Assembly: GCA_020631675.1 (NCBI GenBank) | Contig: JAHDGT010000086.1 | Location: 1-12,752, forward strand | Length of the DNA stretch: 12,752 nucleotides | Source of the DNA: Bacteroidota bacterium | Lineage (GTDB): Bacteria > Bacteroidota > Bacteroidia > Chitinophagales > UBA2359 | Direction: 5' to 3' | Shown: in pieces, positions 7,401 through 12,752 of the stretch | Numbering within the stretch: position 1 is the stretch's first letter | How the letters are laid out: every line of letters starts with the position of its first letter | Made by a program: the position numbers and the translations under genes | Notes under the pieces: generated by a model | The model's database searches: none | The model's input: the letters and a program-made list of their open reading frames with translations, nothing else | What the model was told of the DNA's origin: nothing

Positions 7401-10400
7401 AAGAACCTGCTGAATTGATCTTATTAAATTGTACTACTAATAATGTTACTACTTCTGGTGGTAATGATGGCTCACTAACAGCCAATGTTGCCGGTGGTAA
7501 TGGTGGTTATACTTATTCTTGGAGTAATGGTGCTACTTCTGCTACCATTAACGGACTTACCTCTGGTGACTACTTTGTTACAGTTACTGATAGTGAAGGC
7601 TGTACAACTAATGGTGGTTGTACTGTTTTAGAGCCTGAATGTGATGACCTTTCTGCTACAGCTATCGGCGAAGATCCTACCTGTAATGAGACTAATGATG
7701 GTTCCGTTACAATTCAAGTGGATGGGCTTGATGGTCCATTTACCTATGCATGGGATCCTAACGTCAGTACTAGTTCTTCGGCAACAGCTTTGTCAGGAGG
7801 TAACTATACAGTTACGGTTACTGATTCCAAAGATTGTAGTGTAATCGTAAATGCGAATATTTCGACTCCTCAACCAGTAATGATTGATGTGTTCGAGAAT
7901 GTTGACGTTACAGATGTATCCTGTCATGGCGAAAATGACGCGGCTATCGATATTAGTGTAATGGGTGGTACTCCTCCTTACTTCTATGCGTGGTCTAATG
8001 GAGATGATACGCAGGACTTAGTAGATGTTGGCCCAGGCACTTATACGGTAACCGTATCTGATGCGAATGATTGTCCTGTTACTGCTGGTCCGTTCTCTAT
8101 TGAAGAACCTGAAGAACTTCTAATAAGCAATTTGACCCTAGAACCAGAAACCTGTGAAGGAAATGATGGTCAAGCAAGCATACAAGTAACCGGAGGTACT
8201 GCTCCTTATACTTATACTTGGTCTGATGCTGCAGTCAACTTCTACTCTAGAAATGACTTAACAGCTGGATCTTATTCCGTAACTGTTACAGATGATAATG
8301 GTTGTACCGTTGTGGAAGAAGATGGTATCGTAATAGAGCAAGTAGATTGTACGATCGACCTTGCCTTGGATAAGTCAGCTTCTGTTACTACGATCAGTGT
8401 TGGTGAACAGTTCGACTATACCATTACAGTTACAAATGAGGGGGTAAACACTGCAACAGGTGTTCAAGTCGCGGATGCGCTACCAATAGAGTTATTATAC
8501 ATCAGCTCATCTGCTGATATGGGTATATTCTATAGTGGTACGGATACTTGGGACATCGGTACTTTAGAGGTTGGAGAAACGGCTACTTTAGTTATTACTG
8601 TACAAGTCTTAGAAGCAGGTACAATAATCAACGAAGCACAAGTTTCCGCTGCTAATGAAGAAGATGTGGATTCTACACCGAACAATAATGACCCTGATGA
8701 AGATGATCAAGATGAAGTGCCTGTTGAGGCAACTCCTGTAATTGATCTTGAATTAGAAAAAGAAGTAAACGTAACGGAAGTTAATGTTGGTGATAATGTC
8801 ATTTATACGATTACAATTGAAAACAAAGGTCCTTCTACCGCAACTGGTGTTGAGGTAACGGAGGAACTTCCTATTCAGCTGAATTTTGTTGATGCGGATG
8901 CTACTCAAGGTAACTTCGTTGGTTCTCTTTGGACTGTTGGTACTTTGGAAATGGGACAGATGGAAACACTGACCATTGAAGCAACGGTTGTTGGACAAGG
9001 TGACATCGTCAACGTGGCCGAAGTAACGAATGCGAATGAGGAGGATATTGACTCGACTCCTGATAATAATGACCCTGATGAAGACGATCAAGATGATGAA
9101 ATCATTAGAGGTCTTCAAATTGATTTAGAATTATCTAAAGAGTTAAAGCCAGCATACTTAACAATCGATGTAACGAATAATGATTTTAATGGAGATGCTG
9201 CTACTGTTTTAGTAACAACTCCTCCTACTCAAGGTACATTGACGGTTAACACGGACGGTACTTTTACTTACCTACCTAACGATGATGATGCGACAGCTGT
9301 AACTGATGCCTTTGTTTATTCTATCTGTAATATTAATGACCCTGCTGATTGCCAATTAGTAGATGTTGATGTTATGATAGGTGCAGGAGGTGCTCCTATG
9401 GCTTGTGATGACATCTTAACGATCCCATCTTGGGATGGTACAGGTACAGCTCCTATTTATACAGCGGATGTATTGGCAAATGACTCGAATGTTGATCCTG
9501 CTACACTTTCTGTATTACTCGCTCCGCCATTTGGTTTAGTGAATATTGTAGGTGGTGCATTAGAATATGCTCCACAAGCAGGTTATGAAGGTGCTGTTGA
9601 ACTACTTTATACAGTTTCTGGTATTCAGAAAAAACTAACTATCGTAGTTGGTGATGTTGATGCTTTAGTACCTACTCGTGATTGCTTCTTCTTAGATACA
9701 ACAGTAACACCTGAGTACTTTATCGGTGATAATGTTTGTTATTTGATCACTGTTGAAAACTTGGGTCCTGATGATGCGACTGGTGTAGAGGTATTTGACC
9801 AATTACCAGGTCAATTAGAGTATATGGCAGCAACGCCTTCTAATGGGACATTCAGCCCGGGAGCATCTACATGGACAATCGGTGATATGCCAGTTGGTGA
9901 TGTGCAAACTCTAGTTGTGATCGCTCAAATCATCGAAGAAGGTACCATTACTAATATTGCTCAAGTAAGCTCACATAATGAAGATGATATCGACTCTGAG
10001 CCTAACAATGATGATGGTGACCAATCTGAAGATGAAGAGGATGGTGTTACTATCGAGGCTGGTGGTATCATTGACTTAGAGCTTCTGAAAGATGTGAACA
10101 CAACGGATATCGATGTTGGTGATCAAGTGGTTTATACACTTACATTGTATAACAATGGACCTTCGGACGCAACAGGTGTGGAAGTAACTGATATGCTTCC
10201 TCCTGAAGTCACTTATGTTGGGTCAAGCCCTGCTGGAGTGTATTCTCCTTCGTCTGGTATTTGGCAAGTAGGTGACCTAAGTGTTGGTTCTACGATCACA
10301 CTTGATATCACAGTTATCGTTAACGAAGCTGTCGTTATCACTAATGTTGCGGAAGTAACAAATGCTGATCAGCCGGATATCGATTCTACTCCTGATAATG

Positions 10401-12752
10401 ATGATCCAACAGAAGACGATCAAGATGATGAAGTGATCATTCCTGGTTGCCCTGTTTCTCCTGGTGTTTTAATGCCAATGGATCCTGTCGTTTGTATTGA
10501 AGATGGTGTTGCTGCGATTGTAGCTGTTGATCCTCAATACCCAGTAGATTATGAAGTGCTGTTCGTTTTAACGTCTGGTGCTGACTTAACTATTTTACAA
10601 GTAAGTGATCAGCCGATTTTCGAAGGACCACTTGCGGTTGGTGATTATACAATACATACACTCGCGTATGATCCCTCTACATTAGATTTATCAATAGTTG
10701 TTCCTGGAACTACTACAGGTTTTGATGTCAACGCTTTGTTACTACAAGGTGGAGGCGATATTTGCGCTGCTTTATTAGTAGAAGGTGCTGCCTTTACAGT
10801 AGAGGATTGCTCAATTGACTTGGCATTGGATAAATCAGTAAATGCGGATGTTGTTGAGATCAATAGCGAGTTCGAATACACAGTGACCGTAACCAACGAA
10901 GGTGCGGCAACTGCTACCGATGTTGAAGTTGGTGATGAATTACCATTTGGCGTAGAATATATTTCTTCTTCGGCAGATCAAGGCTATTACTTTGAAGCTG
11001 CTTCAACTTGGTTCATCGGTACTTTGGATCCTGGTCAAACAGTTACTTTAGTTATGACTGTTAAAGCTGTTGAAGTACTTGAAACAGTAATCAATGTTGC
11101 TGAGGTTTCTGCTGCGAATGAAGATGATGTCGATTCAACGCCAGGTAATGGCGACCCTGAAGAAGATGATCAAGATGAAGTTCCTGTTACAATTGTACAA
11201 CCTATGGTCGATTTAGCTATCGCTAAGTCCGTAGACCAAGATGTTGTCGTAATTGGAGAGGAGGCTGTTTTCACTATTGAACTTACTAATGAAGGTAGTG
11301 TTGATGCGACAGGTGTTGAGGTATTTGATCAATTACCTTCTGCATTCACATATGTAACGAGTTCTGCTTCCGTCGGTTCTTATAGTCCGGGTACAGGTAC
11401 TTGGACAGTTGGAGATATGCCTTCTGGCGCAATAGAATATCTATCTATAACTGTTACAGTTGATGAAGCGGGTACGAATACTAACTATACACAAGTAAGT
11501 GCGGCAAATGAGCCGGATATCGATTCTGAACCAAACAATGATGATGGAGACCAATCTGAAGATGATGAAGATTCAGCTTCTATCACTACCATTTGTATCT
11601 GTGAAGTTTCTCAGCTGGTATGGGAAGACTTGAACGGAGATGGTGTTCAGGATATAGGAGAGAATGGTTTAGCGGGTGCGATCATCGAAGTATATGACGC
11701 TGATGGAATACTCATCGCTACTTCTGAAGCTAATGTTGATGGCATCTTTACTTTTGACCTTACTCCTGGAGATTATACCATTACAATCAGTAATGACTCT
11801 TTAGAAGGTTACAACTTAACGACACCTGAAAGCTTTGATATTACTGTTGAAGCGGGTGAGGATTGTGGTAACTGTACTTATGATCCTATCCAGTTTGGTC
11901 TTGATCCTATCGACCTTGGTTCTATCGGTGATTTCGTATGGTATGATGAGGATGGTGACGGCGTTCACGATCCTGAAGAGGCAGGTATTCCTGGTGTAAC
12001 AGTAACATTGACCTATCCTGATGGTACTACTGTTGCAACTACTACTGATGATGATGGTGATTACTTATTCGAGGATCTTCCTCCAGGTGATTATATCGTT
12101 ACTGTAGGTGATGGTCCTGAAGATTCTCCGATCACTACTCCTGGTTCTTACAATGTTCCATTAGGAGAAGGAGAAGACTTCTTGGATGCTGACTTCGGTT
12201 TCGACCCTCCTGTATTTGGTTCTATAGGTGATTTCGTTTGGTATGATGAGGACGGTGACGGTGTTCACGATCCTGAAGAGGCAGGTATCCCTGGTGTAAC
12301 GGTCACATTGACCTATCCTGACGGTACCACAGAAACCACTGTTACAGATGACGATGGGGAATACTTGTTCGATATGTTACCTCCAGGTGATTATACAGTT
12401 ACAGTAGGTGATGGCCCTGAAGATTCTCCGATCACTACTCCTGGTTCTTACAATGTTCCATTAGGAGAAGGAGAAGACTTCTTGGATGCTGACTTCGGTT
12501 TCGACCCTCCTGTATTTGGTTCTATAGGTGATTTCGTTTGGTATGATGAGGACGGTGACGGTGTTCACGATCCTGAAGAGGCAGGTATCCCTGGTGTAAC
12601 GGTCACATTGACCTACCCTGACGGTACCACAGAAACCACTGTTACAGATGACGATGGGGAATACTTATTCGATATGTTACCTCCAGGTGACTATACGGTT
12701 ACAGTAGGTGATGGCCCTGAAGATTCTCCGATCACTACGCCTGGTTCTTACG
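4478..12752 (+). CDS. Giant secreted modular adhesin (SdrB-like/SprB/DUF11 repeats), 3' end beyond window
   Basis: A single open frame of at least 2,758 codons has no stop before the window edge. ATG 4478 is the first ATG after an in-frame TGA at 4451 and opens a signal peptide: basic QQKR, a hydrophobic core at residues 8-20 and an AFA|Q cleavage site after A26. Order of modules: SdrB-like domain (28-140); a region with beta-propeller-like strands such as DLDISSDGTMMYTVNLNTGEL (145-616); second SdrB-like domain with Ca-loop-like DADNDGIQDPEE (617-742); seven SprB repeats (743-1291); DUF11 repeats with inserted domains (1292-2372); third SdrB-like domain (2373-2481); then near-identical 100-residue SdrB repeats (2482 onward). 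SprB modules are named after the Flavobacterium gliding adhesin, which is exported by type IX secretion, so export to the cell surface and an adhesive or gliding-related role are inferred. The diagnostic C-terminal sorting domain is not in view. Cysteines and Asp-rich loops suggest disulfides and calcium binding. Confidence 0.93.
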   Translation, partial: MQQKRSYIFVLLLLICLAFISEQAFAQVSGTVYRDFNGDGSKNSSETGVAGMSVTGTDANGTSITVTTNANGNYSISIPGCAGPVRVAFDYLGYNAANANTYDDVYPKANINASSTGDAGVTDITYEGCSKSGVNFAVNTPEDYCQMQPNLAVPCYVNGDPTPACADGSATGAGHPAAFVYFDYTDTGAGANYSSYPPTGANMPNMLTNAGATGATWGVAYDSYTSRLFTSTVLKRHNGFADGGIGAIYSITGGTGGAAGSSVYFDLAPCTALGALNRSDLTCDRTIPNNDIDGYTYAGYRGLGDLDISSDGTMMYTVNLNTGELLEIQIRNTIGGPIQTPTCGSVTSYGIPAPCGASATGVGTGSRPWAVKYYRGYVYVGLVCDDASQSYVYRFDPNTGNFTNVLNFPMSYSKGCAKSGEACSWNAWTNAFLDTNPGGFVTYPQPILSDIEFDGNGNMILGYLDRLGLQTGYANTYNGELRTGLVGGDVLYAYNNGGNYIIEQNGDLVNASGTVIQDGCGTGGNQGVEYFCDKAPCCDHYEAAVGGLAVNLGQGEMITTAFDPSGQIWAGGVQWINIADGQYDRGYSVYYNANNVAFAGKSVGIGDVELLCGLPTIEIGNYVWNDADNDGIQDPEEASIPNVTVQLLNAAGAVVATTTTKSDGTYYFTDLDPKVDYTVRIPASNFNAGQPLESFFPTDKDQGDDRMDSDGMMNGGAVIAEVTTGCAGENNYRIDFGFFEDPCLNPINITLTNVEGAGCEGESSGIVDITVSGGTPPYSYQWSDGGLTEDRNDLAPGTYFVVVTDAFDCEQTSPDIVIGEPNGLGLTIDFTCEVTVAGGDGTATANVSGGTPPYQYAWSNGATTASVTGLGALLYTVTVTDANDCEIDGVVLICEADCDLDIFGTVTPATCFGANDGAVSVTADSPEGGYTYEWLYNGAPIAGNTPSLDGLAAGFYKVIVTDAIGCEKDETFVVEEPAELILLNCTTNNVTTSGGNDGSLTANVAGGNGGYTYSWSNGATSATINGLTSGDYFVTVTDSEGCTTNGGCTVLEPECDDLSATAIGEDPTCNETNDGSVTIQVDGLDGPFTYAWDPNVSTSSSATALSGGNYTVTVTDSKDCSVIVNANISTPQPVMIDVFENVDVTDVSCHGENDAAIDISVMGGTPPYFYAWSNGDDTQDLVDVGPGTYTVTVSDANDCPVTAGPFSIEEPEELLISNLTLEPETCEGNDGQASIQVTGGTAPYTYTWSDAAVNFYSRNDLTAGSYSVTVTDDNGCTVVEEDGIVIEQVDCTIDLALDKSASVTTISVGEQFDYTITVTNEGVNTATGVQVADALPIELLYISSSADMGIFYSGTDTWDIGTLEVGETATLVITVQVLEAGTIINEAQVSAANEEDVDSTPNNNDPDEDDQDEVPVEATPVIDLELEKEVNVTEVNVGDNVIYTITIENKGPSTATGVEVTEELPIQLNFVDADATQGNFVGSLWTVGTLEMGQMETLTIEATVVGQGDIVNVAEVTNANEEDIDSTPDNNDPDEDDQDDEIIRGLQIDLELSKELKPAYLTIDVTNNDFNGDAATVLVTTPPTQGTLTVNTDGTFTYLPNDDDATAVTDAFVYSICNINDPADCQLVDVDVMIGAGGAPMACDDILTIPSWDGTGTAPIYTADVLANDSNVDPATLSVLLAPPFGLVNIVGGALEYAPQAGYEGAVELLYTVSGIQKKLTIVVGDVDALVPTRDCFFLDTTVTPEYFIGDNVCYLITVENLGPDDATGVEVFDQLPGQLEYMAATPSNGTFSPGASTWTIGDMPVGDVQTLVVIAQIIEEGTITNIAQVSSHNEDDIDSEPNNDDGDQSEDEEDGVTIEAGGIIDLELLKDVNTTDIDVGDQVVYTLTLYNNGPSDATGVEVTDMLPPEVTYVGSSPAGVYSPSSGIWQVGDLSVGSTITLDITVIVNEAVVITNVAEVTNADQPDIDSTPDNDDPTEDDQDDEVIIPGCPVSPGVLMPMDPVVCIEDGVAAIVAVDPQYPVDYEVLFVLTSGADLTILQVSDQPIFEGPLAVGDYTIHTLAYDPSTLDLSIVVPGTTTGFDVNALLLQGGGDICAALLVEGAAFTVEDCSIDLALDKSVNADVVEINSEFEYTVTVTNEGAATATDVEVGDELPFGVEYISSSADQGYYFEAASTWFIGTLDPGQTVTLVMTVKAVEVLETVINVAEVSAANEDDVDSTPGNGDPEEDDQDEVPVTIVQPMVDLAIAKSVDQDVVVIGEEAVFTIELTNEGSVDATGVEVFDQLPSAFTYVTSSASVGSYSPGTGTWTVGDMPSGAIEYLSITVTVDEAGTNTNYTQVSAANEPDIDSEPNNDDGDQSEDDEDSASITTICICEVSQLVWEDLNGDGVQDIGENGLAGAIIEVYDADGILIATSEANVDGIFTFDLTPGDYTITISNDSLEGYNLTTPESFDITVEAGEDCGNCTYDPIQFGLDPIDLGSIGDFVWYDEDGDGVHDPEEAGIPGVTVTLTYPDGTTVATTTDDDGDYLFEDLPPGDYIVTVGDGPEDSPITTPGSYNVPLGEGEDFLDADFGFDPPVFGSIGDFVWYDEDGDGVHDPEEAGIPGVTVTLTYPDGTTETTVTDDDGEYLFDMLPPGDYTVTVGDGPEDSPITTPGSYNVPLGEGEDFLDADFGFDPPVFGSIGDFVWYDEDGDGVHDPEEAGIPGVTVTLTYPDGTTETTVTDDDGEYLFDMLPPGDYTVTVGDGPEDSPITTPGSY
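4911..6325 (+). other. Probable beta-propeller-like region within the adhesin
   Basis: Adhesin residues about 145-616 lie between two SdrB-like domains and look different from all the repeat modules. Several segments have the shape of propeller blades: DLDISSDGTMMYTVNLNTGELLE, YVYVGLVCDD followed by VYRFDPNTGNFTNV, DIEFDGNGNMILGYLDRLG, and TTAFDPSGQIWAGGV. The pattern 'D..G.ly....tG.l' recurs, which is common in WD40/NHL/SMP-30-like folds. This is pattern recognition, not a confirmed family. Cysteine is frequent (for example CCDHY near 6085), suggesting an extracellular, disulfide-stabilised head that may carry the binding activity. Confidence 0.5.
6704..8350 (+). repeat. Seven tandem SprB repeats (about 77 residues each)
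   Basis: Seven divergent copies share the core GGTPPYxYxWSNG..., L.aGxYxVtVTDxxGC. The PY-x-Y-x-W cores lie near 6795, 7022, 7258, 7498, 7730, 7963 and 8194, giving a period of about 227-240 bp. Copies 3 and 5 vary the GGTPPY part (SPEGGYTYEW, GLDGPFTYAW). Almost every copy has a Cys near its start (for example TCFGANDG, SCHGENDA, TCEGNDG) and another at its end (DxxGC or DxxDC). The DNA copies are well diverged, so the array is old compared with the SdrB array at the right edge. Confidence 0.85.
9152..9667 (+). other. Two tandem-95/cadherin-like domains within the adhesin
   Basis: The first domain (about residues 1559-1635) has the pattern TIDVTNNDFNGD... PPTQGTLTVNTDGTFTYLP ...DAFVYSICN, and the second (1636-1730) has CDDILTIP... 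VLANDSNVDPATLSV ...GALEYAPQAGYEG. The elements ND-x-D, 'G.l.v..dGtftY.P' and 'd.f.Y.v' are typical of the bacterial cadherin-like/VCBS-type tandem-95 modules. The first lacks its usual N-terminal A-D-D strand and joins directly to a DUF11 start. Confidence 0.7.
10443..10811 (+). other. Unnamed Bacteroidota adhesin module between DUF11 repeats
   Basis: About 123 residues (adhesin 1989-2111) separate DUF11 copies E and F. Visible pieces are DYEVLFVLTSGADLTILQ, VGDYTIHTLAYDPSTLDL, and TGFDVNALLLQGGGDIC, with Cys residues near each end. I recall the 'YTIHTL.YDP.TLDLS' and 'GFDVNALL.QGGG.IC' pattern as a recurring segment in surface proteins of Saprospiria and relatives, but cannot name a family. 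No catalytic motif is evident. Confidence 0.6.
11921..12752 (+). repeat. 300-bp tandem SdrB-like repeat array (2.8 copies, continues past edge)
   Basis: Three copies start at 11921, 12221 and 12521, each exactly 300 bp (100 codons). Each encodes SIGDFVWYDEDGDGVHDPEE, a beta-rich body and the exit segment LDADFGFDPPVFG. The DEDGDGVHDPEE loop resembles EF-hand/SdrB calcium-binding sites. Counting by eye, copies 2 and 3 differ at 6 of 232 comparable bases and copies 1 and 2 at about 31 of 300. The third copy is cut by the window, so more copies may follow. The exact unit length keeps frame on expansion or contraction. Confidence 0.95.

Larger units (their letters stand above)
8351..11593 (+). 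repeat. DUF11 repeat region with two insertions
   Basis: Six complete DUF11 domains (about 125-130 residues) begin at 8351, 8741, 9668, 10070, 10812 and 11207. The common pattern is IDLxLxKxV...VGxxVxYTITVTNxGPxxATGVEVxDxLP..., split here for reading: YTITVTN, ATGVEV, then W.iG.L..G and INVAEVS/TxANExD. Each ends in an acidic linker of one of two kinds, DSTPxNxDPxEDDQDE or DSEPNNDDGDQSEDxED. A seventh copy starting at 9119 is cut off after 11 residues and replaced by two tandem-95/cadherin-like domains (9152-9667). An unnamed domain interrupts the row at 10443-10811. DUF11 domains are Ig-like and serve as stalk modules of surface proteins; the acidic linkers may bind calcium (inference). Confidence 0.88.

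Noticed and set aside
7641..7844. Plus-strand open frame in another phase within the SprB block
   Set aside because: It is a shadow of SprB repeat 5 in the real frame.
5948..9118. Open frames on the minus strand inside the adhesin gene (5948-6199, 6461-6820, 8753-9118)
   Set aside because: They are antisense to the continuous adhesin frame and have low-complexity Thr/Ile/Asn-rich translations with no domain signal.
10645..10896. Minus-strand open frame inside the adhesin gene
   Set aside because: It is antisense to the unnamed module and DUF11 copy F and has no recognisable features.
11921..12752. CRISPR-like appearance of regularly spaced repeats
   Set aside because: The 300-bp units are in-frame coding repeats without spacers.

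Overview
The window most likely comes from a Bacteroidota chromosome, probably a Saprospiria/Lewinella-like gliding or surface-adhesive marine lineage; the lineage is inferred and the phylum is well supported. The clues are a tRNA promoter matching the Bacteroidota pattern TTTG-N19-TAnnTTTG, start codons without Shine-Dalgarno sequences, an Rcp1-type response regulator beside a histidine kinase, and a huge secreted protein made of SdrB-like, SprB and DUF11 modules, typical cargo of type IX secretion.

Left part (1-2374): the 3' end of a sensor histidine kinase gene, followed 8 bp later by a single-domain response regulator, probably its co-transcribed partner. A DUF72 (YecE-like) gene follows on the same strand. 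It ends in a QGSLF tail and overlaps by 4 bp the convergent stop of a stand-alone Lon substrate-binding-domain gene on the minus strand.

Middle part (2375-4477): an initiator tRNA(fMet) gene with its own promoter and terminator, a GC-rich multi-hairpin intergenic element of about 160 bp, then the ribosome-assembly GTPase gene era. After era come 648 bp without protein-coding genes. The first third is featureless. The rest has a good -7 element (TAATTTTG) followed by a compact set of stems at 4095-4245 that may be an undescribed structured leader RNA, then several AT-rich dyads leading up to the next start codon.

Right part (4478-12752): one uninterrupted reading frame of at least 2,758 codons, running off the right edge. 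The protein begins with a signal peptide, then an SdrB-like domain, a probable beta-propeller-like region, a second SdrB-like domain, seven SprB repeats, six full DUF11 repeats plus one truncated one (with two tandem-95/cadherin-like domains and one unnamed domain interspersed), a third SdrB-like domain, and finally a near-identical 300-bp (100-residue) SdrB tandem array that continues past the window. The expected C-terminal sorting domain is not visible. The housekeeping genes have no evident functional link to the giant protein. The novelty lies in the giant gene's modular history and in its structured upstream region.
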